Shown here: positions 17,513-26,371 of the stretch, in pieces | Position numbering within the stretch: the stretch's first letter is position 1 | Layout of the letters: every line of letters starts with the position of its first letter | Source of the DNA: JAWKWH01 sp965204295 | GTDB lineage: Bacteria > Pseudomonadota > Alphaproteobacteria > Rhizobiales > Rhizobiaceae | Direction of reading: 5' to 3' | Assembly (NCBI GenBank): GCA_965204295.1 | Contig: OZ241973.1 | Coordinates: 3,100,001-3,164,000 of the forward strand | Length of the DNA: 64,000 nucleotides | Translations under genes and position numbers: made by a program | Notes under the pieces: model-generated | What the model was told of the DNA's origin: nothing | Seen by the model: only the letters and a program-made list of their open reading frames with translations | The model's database searches: none

Positions 17513-20302
17513 ATGAAGCCGATCAATTTCACTCTCGACGGCAAGGAAGTCATCGCCGCCGAAGGCGAGACGATCTGGGATGTGGCAAAACGCGAAGGCA
17601 ATACGCTGCCGCATCTCTGCCACGTGGACATGTCCGGCTATCGTGCGGACGGCAACTGCCGCGCCTGCGTGGTCGAGATCGAAGGCGAACGCACGCTGGC
17701 CGCTTCCTGCATCCGCAAACCGACCGAGGGCATGAAGGTCAAGACCGGCGGCGAGCGTTCCGAGAAAGCCCGCGCCATGGTGTTCGAACTTCTGGCCGCC
17801 GATATGCCGGCCAGGGATGACGGCCCCGACAATCGGTCGGCCTTCTGGGAGTGGGCCGGACGCATGGGGGTCGAAGACCGCAACCGCCTGCCGTCGAAAT
17901 TCTCCGATGCTCATCCCGGCGAGCGCGACGTCACCAACCCGGCCATCGCGGTCAATCTCGACGCCTGCATCGCCTGTGGCGCCTGCGTGCGCGCCTGCCG
18001 CGAGGTGCAGGTGAACGATGTTATCGGCATGGGTGGACGCGGCCACTATTCCGCGCCGGTGTTCGACATTCATGATCCCATGGGATTGTCGACCTGCGTG
18101 ACTTGCGGCGAATGCGTACAGGCCTGCCCGACAGGCGCGCTTCATGAAAAGTCGTTGATGGACGAGGCCGGGCGCAGGCGGGTGATTCAGGAATTCGATC
18201 GAAGCGTTGACAGTGTCTGTCCGTTCTGCGGCGTCGGATGTCAGACGACAGTTTACGTCAAGGACGACAAAATCGTTCGGGTGGACGGACGCGACGGACC
18301 CGCGAACGAGAACCGGCTCTGCGTCAAGGGGCGTTTCGGCTACGACTATGCGCAATCACCGGACAGATTGACCAGACCGCTGATTCGCCGCGGTGATGCG
18401 CCAAAGGCGGCGGACATGGATCTGACCGGCGTCGATCCGATGACCGTTTTCCGCGAAGCCTCGTGGGAAGAGGCGCTTGAGAAGGCCGCCGGCGGGTTGA
18501 AGACCGTGCTGGATCGCGACGGCGGTTCCGCCATGGCCGGGTTCGGCTCGGCGAAGGGGTCGAACGAAGAGGCCTATCTGTTCCAGAAACTCGTGCGTCA
18601 GGGTTTTGGTACAAACAATGTCGATCACTGCACCCGGCTTTGCCATGCATCGTCGGTTGCCGCCCTGCTGGAAGGCGTGGGCTCGGGCGCCGTCTCCGCG
18701 CCGTTTACCGATGCTATGCATGCCGACTGCATTATCGTGATCGGCGCGCGGCCCGGCCAGAATCATCCCGTCGCGGCGACCTATTTCAAGCAGGCCGCCA
18801 AACGCGGCAAGAAGCTGATCGTCATGGACCCGCGCGGCCAGGGCCTGATGCGGCATGCCAGCCATGCGCTGAGGTTCAAGGCGGGAACCGATGTGGCGAT
18901 GCTCAATGCCATCATCCATGTAATCATCGGGGAAAACCTCTACGACAAGCAATATGTCCAGGCCAACGTGTCAGGTTTCGAGGCGCTTAAGGAGAAGGTG
19001 AAGGATTTCTCGCCCGAGGCCATGGCCGAGGTCTGCGGGGTAGGCGCCGATGTGCTGCGCGAGGTCGCCCGTACGTATGCGACCTGCGAGCGTTCCATCA
19101 TCTTTTGGGGCATGGGCGTGTCACAGCATACCCATGGAACCGACAACGCCCGCTGCCTGATCGCCATGGCGCTGATTACCGGCCATGTCGGACGTCAAGG
19201 AACCGGCCTGCACCCGTTGCGCGGCCAGAATAATGTGCAAGGTGCGTCGGATGCCGGGCTCATTCCGATGTTCTATCCGGATTACAAGCCGGTCGACGAG
19301 AACGGCATCCGTGCGAAATATGAGGATGTCTGGGGCAGGGCGCTTGATCCGCGGCACGGGCTGACCGTGGTCGAGATCGTCGATGCGGTCCACGAGGGTA
19401 CGATCAAGGCGATGTACATACTGGGTGAAAATCCCGCGATGTCGGATCCCGACCAACTCCATGTACGCGGCGCTCTGGCCGGGCTGGAACATCTTGTGGT
19501 TCAGGATATTTTTCTGACCGAGACCGCCTGGCACGCCGATGTCGTCTTGCCGGCTTCCGCCCACGCCGAAAAACTCGGCACCTATACCAATACGAACCGG
19601 CAGGTGCAGGTGGGACGTCCCGCCGTGCCGCTTCCCGGCGAGGCGCGCCAGGACTGGGAGTTGATCGTTGAGTTGGCAAACCGCCTGGATCTCGGCTGGT
19701 CCTATGGCGGCGTCAATGAAGTCTATGGTGAGATGGCGTCGCTGATGCCATCCTTGGGCGGAATCGGCTGGGCCAAGCTGACCGGCGAGGAATCGGTTAC
19801 CTATCCGCTCGACAAGGAAACGGGGCTTTCTGAATGGGTTATATTCGGAGAGGGTTTTCCGACCGGGGACGGCAAGGGCAAAATCGTCGCCGCCGGTCTG
19901 CTGCCGCCGGACGAAGCGCCCGATGACGAATATCCAATGATTCTGACAACCGGGCGCTTGCTTGAACACTGGCATACCGGAGCGATGACCCGCCGTTCCG
20001 ATGTTCTGGATGAACTGGAGCCGGAAGGGATTGCCGCGATGAATCCCCGGGAGATCGTCAGGCGGGGATTTACCGCGGGTCAGATGATATCCGTCGCGAC
20101 GCGGCGCGGGACAATCGAAGCAAGGCTGCGATCGGACCGTGAGGTGGCCGACGGCATGGTGTTCGTCCCATTCTGCTTCAACGAAGCGCCGGCGAACCGG
20201 TTGACCAATCCGCAGCTTGATCCGTTCGGCAAGATACCGGAGTTCAAGTTCTGCGCGGCGCGGGTCGAAGCGGCGGGAGATCGGCTAGAAGCCGCGGAAT
20301 GA
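17513..20302 (+). CDS. fdsA: NAD-dependent formate dehydrogenase, molybdopterin (alpha) subunit
   Basis: 929 residues. Order of domains: [2Fe-2S] ferredoxin-like (CHVDMSGYRADGNCRAC, about residues 40-65), a His/Cys cluster region, two [4Fe-4S] motifs (CIACGACVRAC and CVTCGECVQACPTGAL), then the bis-MGD catalytic part starting at VCPFCGVGCQTTVYV. The residue expected to bind Mo is the Cys in NVDHCTRLCHASSVAAL, i.e. a Cys rather than Sec enzyme. The C-terminal molydopterin-binding domain includes TGRLLEHWHTGAMTRRS. It would oxidise formate to CO2 with the NuoE/F-like subunit at 14458. No fdsC or fdsD accessory gene is seen next to it. Confidence 0.92.
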   Translation: MKPINFTLDGKEVIAAEGETIWDVAKREGNTLPHLCHVDMSGYRADGNCRACVVEIEGERTLAASCIRKPTEGMKVKTGGERSEKARAMVFELLAADMPARDDGPDNRSAFWEWAGRMGVEDRNRLPSKFSDAHPGERDVTNPAIAVNLDACIACGACVRACREVQVNDVIGMGGRGHYSAPVFDIHDPMGLSTCVTCGECVQACPTGALHEKSLMDEAGRRRVIQEFDRSVDSVCPFCGVGCQTTVYVKDDKIVRVDGRDGPANENRLCVKGRFGYDYAQSPDRLTRPLIRRGDAPKAADMDLTGVDPMTVFREASWEEALEKAAGGLKTVLDRDGGSAMAGFGSAKGSNEEAYLFQKLVRQGFGTNNVDHCTRLCHASSVAALLEGVGSGAVSAPFTDAMHADCIIVIGARPGQNHPVAATYFKQAAKRGKKLIVMDPRGQGLMRHASHALRFKAGTDVAMLNAIIHVIIGENLYDKQYVQANVSGFEALKEKVKDFSPEAMAEVCGVGADVLREVARTYATCERSIIFWGMGVSQHTHGTDNARCLIAMALITGHVGRQGTGLHPLRGQNNVQGASDAGLIPMFYPDYKPVDENGIRAKYEDVWGRALDPRHGLTVVEIVDAVHEGTIKAMYILGENPAMSDPDQLHVRGALAGLEHLVVQDIFLTETAWHADVVLPASAHAEKLGTYTNTNRQVQVGRPAVPLPGEARQDWELIVELANRLDLGWSYGGVNEVYGEMASLMPSLGGIGWAKLTGEESVTYPLDKETGLSEWVIFGEGFPTGDGKGKIVAAGLLPPDEAPDDEYPMILTTGRLLEHWHTGAMTRRSDVLDELEPEGIAAMNPREIVRRGFTAGQMISVATRRGTIEARLRSDREVADGMVFVPFCFNEAPANRLTNPQLDPFGKIPEFKFCAARVEAAGDRLEAAE

Positions 20303-20380
20303 CGCGGCTGGCAAACCGGGTTGCTCAAGCCGACCGTGTGCCCGTCTTAAACTATTCCGGTCAAGCAAATAATATTCCTG

Positions 20381-20390
20381 TCAGTTGAAT
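20381..20390. promoter_or_regulatory. Motif TCAGTTGAAT shared with the mgs leader
   Basis: The 10-mer TCAGTTGAAT, followed by NNGTC, occurs here about 130 bp upstream of the XRE-cupin regulator and again at 23354-23363 upstream of mgsA. Both are preceded by a T-rich TTC-containing stretch. It could be the binding site of that regulator; this is inference from two copies only. Confidence 0.3.
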
Positions 20391-20522
20391 ATGTCGGCAT
20401 ACTGCCCTATGTCGCCGTTAAATGGGATTGCTGGCCAGCGACTTGATTCCAACGGGAGACGGCCGGCTTTGGACCATCAGGCCGGCGCTGTTTCTCACCG
20501 GCAGTTTCGAGATTGGCCGGGC

Positions 20523-21197
20523 ATGAATTCCTCAATGAAACTCACGCGGTCGAACCGGCCTGACGACAAACCACGCATCGCCCCGCCGCATCAGGATCCT
20601 CACGCTGTCCGAGGCGGCGGCGAAAAGATTCTTGAAGTCGCAATCGGGCGGGCGGTAAGAGAACATCGCAAGAAACTCGGTATAACCGTTGCCGACCTTG
20701 CGTCCGCCACCGGCCTCTCCCTCGGAATGCTTTCAAAAATCGAGAATGGCGTGACTTCGCCGTCGCTGACCACTTTGCAAGCGATCTCCGGCGCACTTGG
20801 CGTTCCGATGACAGCGTTGTTCCGCCGTTTCGAAGAAGACCGAAATGCGGTGTTTGTCAAATCCGGCGAGGGTGTCGAAATCGAGCGGCGCGGTACGCGG
20901 TCGGGGCATCAATACAACCTGCTTGGTCATATCAAGGGAAGTGACAGCCAGCTTGTCGTCGAACCTTACCTGATAACGCTGACCGCCGAATCGGATACTT
21001 TCCCGACCTTTCAGCATCATGGTCTGGAACTGCTGTACATGGTTGAAGGCAAAATGATTTACCGTCATGGGGACAAGGTCCACAACCTGAATCCTGGCGA
21101 CAGCCTGTTTTTTGATGCGGACGCTCCGCATGGTCCCGAGGAATTGATTTCGCTTCCGGTCAAGTTCCTTTCTGTTATTTCATACGCTGAAAAATAG
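20523..21197 (+). CDS. XRE-family regulator with C-terminal cupin domain
   Basis: 224 residues from ATG 20523; the longer frame from 20385 overlaps a probable promoter. An N-terminal XRE helix-turn-helix (VADLASATGLSLGMLSKIENG, about residues 55-80, continuing PSLTTLQAISGALG) is joined to a cupin_2 barrel (FPTFQHHGLELLYMVEGKM, LNPGDSLFFDADAPHGPEEL). This class usually senses a small ligand in the cupin. It sits between formate dehydrogenase and the Amt/mgs genes and is a likely regulator of methylamine use; the direction of control is not visible. The ligand may be methylamine, N-methylglutamate or gamma-glutamylmethylamide, but nothing in the sequence decides. Confidence 0.85.
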   Translation: MNSSMKLTRSNRPDDKPRIAPPHQDPHAVRGGGEKILEVAIGRAVREHRKKLGITVADLASATGLSLGMLSKIENGVTSPSLTTLQAISGALGVPMTALFRRFEEDRNAVFVKSGEGVEIERRGTRSGHQYNLLGHIKGSDSQLVVEPYLITLTAESDTFPTFQHHGLELLYMVEGKMIYRHGDKVHNLNPGDSLFFDADAPHGPEELISLPVKFLSVISYAEK

Positions 21198-21592
21198 TGT
21201 TTTACAAAAATTTATGAAATTTTCTTAATGTAAATTGGAGCTGTGGCTTCCGACGATCGTGCTCGGACCGGATATCCGCGGATATACTCATGTTGTGGAT
21301 TACCACTCAGCGAACCGGTCTGTGCGGCAGGCGACATTAGCGTTGACATTAAACTATGGTACAATCTGATTCATGGGTTGGGGAAGCACTGTGGGACACT
21401 TGCTGAAAACTTCGCCGGTTCAAAATCGATCGAGAAGTCCGCATTCATCCCGGCACGGATATCGCCTGTTCAAATCCCCCATGACAGCAAACTGCATCGT
21501 TGACGAGCGGTTGACATCAGACCTTCGTTGGACGCATATTTTCATTAAACATTTTTTATTCATAGGAAACATTCACTCGAGGAGGAATTGAG
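21198..21592. other. 395-bp leader of the Amt gene
   Basis: No gene recognised. It contains the 14-bp palindrome at 21272-21285, two TTGACA sequences (near 21343 and 21511) without a well-spaced -10 that I would defend, and a strong GAGGAGG ribosome-binding site just before ATG 21593. The long distance suggests a regulated promoter. Confidence 0.45.
21272..21285. promoter_or_regulatory. Perfect 14-bp palindrome ATATCCGCGGATAT
   Basis: Self-complementary over all 14 bases, about 310 bp upstream of the Amt start and 75 bp past the regulator stop. A dimeric regulator site is the simplest reading, with the neighbouring XRE-cupin protein as one candidate; no second copy was noticed. Confidence 0.3.
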
Positions 21593-22951
21593 ATGGAGGG
21601 AAATCTCAACGCACTGACCACGGTGTTCACCGAGTTTTATTACTGGGTAACCGTGGTTTTCATGTTCCTGATTCACGTCGGGTTCTGTATGTATGAGGTC
21701 GGCGCCAGCCGGCGTCGCAATCACCTGCACACCTTGATGAAGAACACGATGCTGATCCCGCTGGTCACCATCACATTCTTCTTCTTCGGTTGGTGGATTT
21801 ACTGGGCGTTTCCGAACGGTCCGTTTATCTACAACGGACAGGGCCTGATTGACGGTTCGGCCAACGCGCCGAATTCGCCGACGATGGCGACAAACCTGTC
21901 GGATCGCATCACGGGCGTGTTCTGGGCGGCGTTTTTGTTATTCTCGTGGACGGCGGCTTCGATCGTGTCCGGTTCGGTCATCGAACGCATCAAGTCCGGC
22001 GCGTTCTGGATCCATGCCGTGCTTATCGGCTCGGTGTTCTGGATCATCGATGCGGCTTGGGGTTGGCATCCCGAAGGCTGGATGGTCAAGCTGCTTGGCT
22101 ATCATGATGCTTACGCATCCGGCGTCATTCACGCGATCGCCGGCGGCTACGCATTGGGTATTCTTGTCGTACTCGGACCCCGACTCGGCAAATTCGCGGC
22201 CGATGGAACACCGCGCGATATACCGCCGCACAATCCCTGGATGGTCACACTCGGCCTGTTCATGATTTATACCGGGTTCTGGGGCTTCTATGCAGCCTGC
22301 AACGTGCCGATCATTTCGCCGGAAGGCATTGGCGGCCTGATCACCGGGGAAACCTGGACCGCGACGAACATCTATCTTACGCCGACAACGCTTGGCGCGA
22401 TCACGTTCAACTTCCTGATGTCGCTTTCGGGCGGATTGCTGACGGCCTATGTCATCTCCAAGGGCGATCCGTTCTGGACCTATTCCGGCGGTCTCGCGGG
22501 CATCATCACCGCGTCGGCGGGCAACGACCTCTATCACCCGCTTCAGGCCATGATTATTGGCGGTATCGGAGTATTCGCGTGTTATAAACTGCACTTCTGG
22601 GTCGAACGCCGGTTCAAGATCGACGATGCGGTGGGCGCGGTGGCCGTACATGGCTATGCGGGTTTTGTCGGCCTCGTGATTTGCGGCTTCGTGCTTTGGG
22701 GCGCACCGGCGTCGCCATATGACGGCTATGCCTCGATATCTCCTTGGGGGCAGTTCGTCGGTGCCGTCATAATGTTTGGCGTGCTGGGCTTCCTGCCCGC
22801 GTTTGTCGTATCGAAGATCATGCATGGCGCGGGAGCGCTGCGCGTGCCGGCGGTCATTGAGCTTCAGGGTCTGGATCATCACAGCGAAGTTGCATACCAG
22901 CACGCGCTCGAAGATGTGAAGGTCGCTGAAAAAGCCGCGATGAAATCCTGA
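21593..22951 (+). CDS. amt: Ammonium/methylammonium transporter, Amt family
   Basis: 452-residue membrane channel with the 11-helix Amt pattern. The twin pore His are seen in ASGVIHAIAGGYALG and AVAVHGYAGFVG, and SGGLAGIITASAG is the other conserved helix. The first helix is FYYWVTVVFMFLIHVGFCMY, with no cleavable signal. The C-terminal cytosolic tail is short and charged. The start ATG follows GAGGAGG. It is clustered with the N-methylglutamate pathway, so uptake of methylammonium is likely, with ammonium as the general family substrate. The next small gene follows after 18 nt and a terminator closes the pair. No glnK-type PII gene lies beside it. Confidence 0.9.
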   Translation: MEGNLNALTTVFTEFYYWVTVVFMFLIHVGFCMYEVGASRRRNHLHTLMKNTMLIPLVTITFFFFGWWIYWAFPNGPFIYNGQGLIDGSANAPNSPTMATNLSDRITGVFWAAFLLFSWTAASIVSGSVIERIKSGAFWIHAVLIGSVFWIIDAAWGWHPEGWMVKLLGYHDAYASGVIHAIAGGYALGILVVLGPRLGKFAADGTPRDIPPHNPWMVTLGLFMIYTGFWGFYAACNVPIISPEGIGGLITGETWTATNIYLTPTTLGAITFNFLMSLSGGLLTAYVISKGDPFWTYSGGLAGIITASAGNDLYHPLQAMIIGGIGVFACYKLHFWVERRFKIDDAVGAVAVHGYAGFVGLVICGFVLWGAPASPYDGYASISPWGQFVGAVIMFGVLGFLPAFVVSKIMHGAGALRVPAVIELQGLDHHSEVAYQHALEDVKVAEKAAMKS

Positions 22952-22969
22952 TCCGGAAAGGAAAGAAAC

Positions 22970-23185
22970 ATGTCTACAATCGGATATGAAAGCTGGGCCG
23001 TCGATCTGAAGGATGTCGGAGCCGTTTATCCCTTTCAGGGATCGGAGACGCTCTTGGTCATCATCGGCGTTGTGTTGTGGATTGGCTGGCACGTCATCCA
23101 GACCCGCGGCGAAAACGGGGAAATGGCCGACGAGGCCAGACACGCCACCAATGAGGATACGGCCGCGAACATAGACCGCTACTAG
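22970..23185 (+). CDS. Small single-pass membrane protein downstream of amt
   Basis: 71 residues. A 19-residue hydrophobic helix (TLLVIIGVVLWIGWHVIQT, about residues 27-45) follows a short N-terminal part containing GYESWAVDLKDVGAVYPFQG. The tail after the helix is polar and acidic (ENGEMADEARH). GGAAAGGAAAG precedes the ATG and the gene lies 18 nt after amt, so it is surely co-transcribed. I do not recognise the family. It may be an accessory or assembly factor of the transporter, but only the position supports that. Confidence 0.65.
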   Translation: MSTIGYESWAVDLKDVGAVYPFQGSETLLVIIGVVLWIGWHVIQTRGENGEMADEARHATNEDTAANIDRY

Positions 23186-23207
23186 CCCGTCGGCATCGAA
23201 ACCGGGC

Positions 23208-23240
23208 AGGCGGCGGATTTCGGTCCGTCGCCTGTTTTTT
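23208..23240 (+). terminator. Rho-independent terminator after the amt pair
   Basis: AGGCGGCGGA pairs with TCCGTCGCCT over ten positions (one G-U) around a 6-nt loop, followed by GTTTTTT. It separates amt and the small membrane gene from the mgs operon. Confidence 0.85.
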
Positions 23241-23333
23241 GGCGGTTACTTTTTTGGCGGTTATTACGTTATTACAAGGGCCTCCTCAAATCAATTTTAA
23301 CAACCGCTTTTATCTACTCAAAAATGTTGCCCT

Positions 23334-23363
23334 AGAAGAAAAAATGTTTCTTCTCAGTTGAAT
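23334..23363. promoter_or_regulatory. Inverted repeat and shared motif in the mgs leader
   Basis: AGAAGAAA (23334-23341) and TTTCTTCT (23347-23354) form a perfect 8-bp inverted repeat with a 5-nt spacer. The right arm runs straight into TCAGTTGAAT (23354-23363), the motif also found upstream of the XRE-cupin regulator. This lies 57-86 bp before mgsA and is a candidate operator; binding by the neighbouring regulator is inference. Confidence 0.4.
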
Positions 23364-23419
23364 CCGTCATCCATTGCTGCTAGCGTTTTTTTGTTCAATC
23401 GCCAGCGATGGAGGGAAGA

Positions 23420-24316
23420 ATGTGCGGCATTGTCGGTTTGTTCCTGAAGGATAAATCATTGGAGCCTCGGTTGGGCTCAATGCTGGAGGAGATGCTGATC
23501 ACGATGACGGACCGGGGTCCCGACAGCGCCGGTATTGCGATTTACAGCGGCGCCGATGACGGCGCCGGCAAAATCACCGTTCAGTCAGGTGCGCCCGATG
23601 AGGATTTCGATGGTCTTCAGAATGAGTTTGCCGAGAAAACCGGTGTGGACGTTTGCATCACCGTGAAGAACACGCATGCCGTCATCCTGGTCCCGCATGC
23701 GAACCTTGAGGAAGCGCGGCATGCGGTTTTGGAGATACGGCCGGACATCCGCATCATGAGTTATGGGGATTCGGTGGAGATCTACAAGGAGGTCGGCCTG
23801 CCCCAGCAGGTGGCCAAACGGTTTGATCTTGGCGCCATGATCGGCACGCACGGTGTGGGTCACACCCGTATGGCGACGGAATCCGCCGTTACGACATTGG
23901 GTGCGCATCCCTATTCGACAGGGGCCGACGAGTGCGTGGTTCACAATGGATCGCTGTCCAACCACAACAATCTGCGCAGGGAACTCATCCGCGACGGCAT
24001 GACGTTCGAAACGGAGAACGACACGGAAGTCGCGGCGGCCTATCTGTCGTCGAAAATCGCCCACGGACGGAATCTGGGAGAGGCGTTGGAAAGCGGCCTT
24101 GACGATCTGGACGGATTCTACACCTTTGTCGTCGGAACCAGAGACGGTTTCGGTGTCGTCAGGGATCCGATCGCATGTAAACCGGCGGTGCTCGCCGAAA
24201 CCGATCAATATGTCGCCTTTGGTTCCGAATATCGGGCCTTGGCCGGATTGCCCGGCATAGAAGATGCTCGTGTCTGGGAGCCCGAGCCCGCAACCGTCTA
24301 TTTCTGGGAGAACTGA
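23420..24316 (+). CDS. mgsA: N-methylglutamate synthase subunit A (class II glutamine amidotransferase, GlxB-like)
   Basis: 298 residues. ATG 23420 is chosen over ATG 23408 because an Ntn amidotransferase needs Cys at position 2 (MCGIVGLF), and GGAGGG sits correctly for it while overlapping the earlier ATG. Further glutaminase motifs are MTDRGPDSAG, GVGHTRMATESAVT and VVHNGSLSNHNNLRREL. In the three-subunit synthase this domain corresponds to the amidotransferase part of GltB and would process gamma-glutamylmethylamide, releasing methylamine to the synthase site. First gene of an eight-gene operon; mgsB follows after 2 nt. Confidence 0.88.
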   Translation: MCGIVGLFLKDKSLEPRLGSMLEEMLITMTDRGPDSAGIAIYSGADDGAGKITVQSGAPDEDFDGLQNEFAEKTGVDVCITVKNTHAVILVPHANLEEARHAVLEIRPDIRIMSYGDSVEIYKEVGLPQQVAKRFDLGAMIGTHGVGHTRMATESAVTTLGAHPYSTGADECVVHNGSLSNHNNLRRELIRDGMTFETENDTEVAAAYLSSKIAHGRNLGEALESGLDDLDGFYTFVVGTRDGFGVVRDPIACKPAVLAETDQYVAFGSEYRALAGLPGIEDARVWEPEPATVYFWEN

Positions 24317-24318
24317 TC

Positions 24319-25005
24319 GTGCATGTGTTCGATTTGGCGGAAACGCCATTGCGCCAGTTGAACAGCGCGCTTCACAATCCACCCGCCAGGGCGAACGGCC
24401 TGACCTGGAAGGTGAAGAATCCGAAAGGCAGCCACGCGATAGCCGTCGGTATCGATGCCGATCTCGATGTCGAGGTGCACGGAAACGTCGGCTACTATTG
24501 CGGCGGCATGAACAAATGCGCGACCGTGACCGTTCATGGTTCCGCCGGCGCCGGCGTTGGCGAAAACATGATGTCGGGGAAGATCGTGGTCGAGGGTGAC
24601 GCCAGTCAGTATGCCGGCGCGACCGGGCGCGGCGGCATGCTGGTGATCAAGGGCAACGCCTCGTCCCGGTGCGGCATCTCCATGAAGGGCGTCGATATTG
24701 TGGTTCACGGCGATATCGGCCACATGTCCGCTTTCATGGCCCAGACCGGCAACCTTGTCGTGCTTGGCGACGCCGGAGACGCACTCGGGGATTCGATCTA
24801 TGAGGCGAGACTGTTTGTGCGCGGCAATGTGAAGTCCCTCGGCGCCGATTGCGTCGAAAAGGACATGCGACCCGAGCATTTCGAACTGCTTCAAAACCTG
24901 CTCGACGAGGCCGGTGTGGAAAATGTTTCGCCTTCCTGGTTCCGGCGCTACGGATCGGCGCGAAAACTCTACAATTTCGATATCGACAACGCTGACGCTT
25001 ATTAG
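24319..25005 (+). CDS. mgsB: N-methylglutamate synthase subunit B (GXGXG domain, GlxC-like)
   Basis: 228 residues forming the right-handed beta-helix seen as the last domain of glutamate synthase large subunits. Repeating short Gly-rich strands are plain: GNVGYYCGGMNKCATVTVHG, GKIVVEGDASQYAGATG, GGMLVIKGNASSRCG, IVVHGDIGHMSAFMAQTG. Start GTG 24319 is 2 nt after mgsA. It probably has a structural role bridging the glutaminase and FMN subunits. Confidence 0.87.
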   Translation: MHVFDLAETPLRQLNSALHNPPARANGLTWKVKNPKGSHAIAVGIDADLDVEVHGNVGYYCGGMNKCATVTVHGSAGAGVGENMMSGKIVVEGDASQYAGATGRGGMLVIKGNASSRCGISMKGVDIVVHGDIGHMSAFMAQTGNLVVLGDAGDALGDSIYEARLFVRGNVKSLGADCVEKDMRPEHFELLQNLLDEAGVENVSPSWFRRYGSARKLYNFDIDNADAY

Positions 25006-25017
25006 AAGGGGGACGTC

Positions 25018-26346
25018 ATGACTTATCATAATACGCCCACCACGCCGCGTCAGTCCTGGACTTTCGACGAGTATACGAATTCCGAAATTCGTCGTGCGGC
25101 AGCGACAGGCATTTACGATATTCGCGGCGGCGGCGCCAAACGCCGCGTACCGCATTTTGACGATCTGTTGTTTCTTGGAGCTTCGATCTCGCGATATCCG
25201 CTCGAAGGGTATCGGGAGAAATGCGAAACGTCTGTGACCATCGGAACGCGTTTCGCCAGGAAACCGATCGAACTGAAAATACCTGTCACGATCGCCGGCA
25301 TGAGTTTTGGCTCTCTGTCGGGAGCGGCCAAGGAAGCGCTCGGCCGCGGCGCGACGATCGCGGGAACATCCACAACGACCGGCGACGGTGGAATGACGCC
25401 CGAGGAACGGGACCTGTCCGAGCGGCTGGTCTATCAGTATCTGCCGTCCCGGTATGGCATGAATCCTGATGACCTGCGCAAGGCCGACGCCATTGAAATC
25501 GTTGTCGGGCAGGGCGCCAAGCCCGGCGGCGGCGGCATGTTGCTCGGGCAGAAGATATCGGATCGTGTCGCCGGGATGCGAACGCTGCCGAAAGGCGTCG
25601 ACCAGCGATCCGCCTGCCGTCATCCCGATTGGACCGGGCCTGACGACATGGAAATCAAGATACTTGAACTGCGCGAGATTACCGATTGGGAAAAGCCCAT
25701 CTACGTCAAGGTTGGCGGCGCCAGGCCGTATTATGACACGACCCTGGCCGTGAAAGCCGGAGCGGACGCGGTTGTTCTCGACGGTATGCAGGGCGGTACG
25801 GCGGCGACGCAGGAAGTGTTCATCGAGCAGGTGGGACAGCCGACGCTCGCCTGCGTCAGACCGGCGGTCAAGGCGTTGCGGGACATGGGGATGCACCGAA
25901 CGGTCCAACTCATCGTGTCAGGAGGCATTCGCACCGGGGCGGATGTCGCCAAGGCGCTGGCGCTCGGCGCCGATGCCGTTTCGATCGGTACGGCCGCACT
26001 GATTGCGCTGGGCGACAATGATCCGAAGTGGGAGGCCGAATATCAGGCGCTGGAAACGACGACGGGCGCGTACGATGACTGGCATGAGGGCAAAGACCCC
26101 GCGGGCCTGTCCACACAGGATCCGGAACTGGAGAAGCGTGTCGATCCGGTCGCGGCCGGCCGTCGTCTGGCCAACTATCTGAAAGTCATGACACTTGAGG
26201 CGCAGACCATTGCGCGGGCCTGCGGCAAGAACCATGTGCACAATCTCGAACCGGAGGATCTTTGCGCACTGACAATCGAGGCGGCCGCCATGGCCGGAGT
26301 CCCGCTTGCCGGCACCGATTGGGTGCCTGGGCAAGGTGGATTTTAG
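25018..26346 (+). CDS. mgsC: N-methylglutamate synthase subunit C (FMN glutamate-synthase-like, GlxD-like)
   Basis: 442-residue FMN-binding barrel homologous to the synthase domain of GltB. Signature stretches are ITIAGMSFGSLSGAAKEALG, GQGAKPGGGGMLLGQKI, IYVKVGGARPYYDTTLAVKAGADAVV (split here only for description) and SGGIRTGADVAKALALGADAV. It would join methylamine and a 2-oxoglutarate-derived carbon skeleton to give N-methylglutamate. AGAAGGGGGACGTC precedes the ATG. It ends in TAG 25 nt before gmaS. Confidence 0.88.
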   Translation: MTYHNTPTTPRQSWTFDEYTNSEIRRAAATGIYDIRGGGAKRRVPHFDDLLFLGASISRYPLEGYREKCETSVTIGTRFARKPIELKIPVTIAGMSFGSLSGAAKEALGRGATIAGTSTTTGDGGMTPEERDLSERLVYQYLPSRYGMNPDDLRKADAIEIVVGQGAKPGGGGMLLGQKISDRVAGMRTLPKGVDQRSACRHPDWTGPDDMEIKILELREITDWEKPIYVKVGGARPYYDTTLAVKAGADAVVLDGMQGGTAATQEVFIEQVGQPTLACVRPAVKALRDMGMHRTVQLIVSGGIRTGADVAKALALGADAVSIGTAALIALGDNDPKWEAEYQALETTTGAYDDWHEGKDPAGLSTQDPELEKRVDPVAAGRRLANYLKVMTLEAQTIARACGKNHVHNLEPEDLCALTIEAAAMAGVPLAGTDWVPGQGGF

Positions 26347-26371
26347 CGAAAACCTGGGAGGAGTTTTCACA

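Noticed and set aside
21343..21371. Promoter TTGACA near TACAAT in the amt leader
   Set aside because: The two boxes are only 11 bp apart; proper spacing gives a poor -10.
24298..25908. 536-codon minus frame opposite mgsB and mgsC
   Set aside because: It spans two well-supported genes of an operon and shows no motif.
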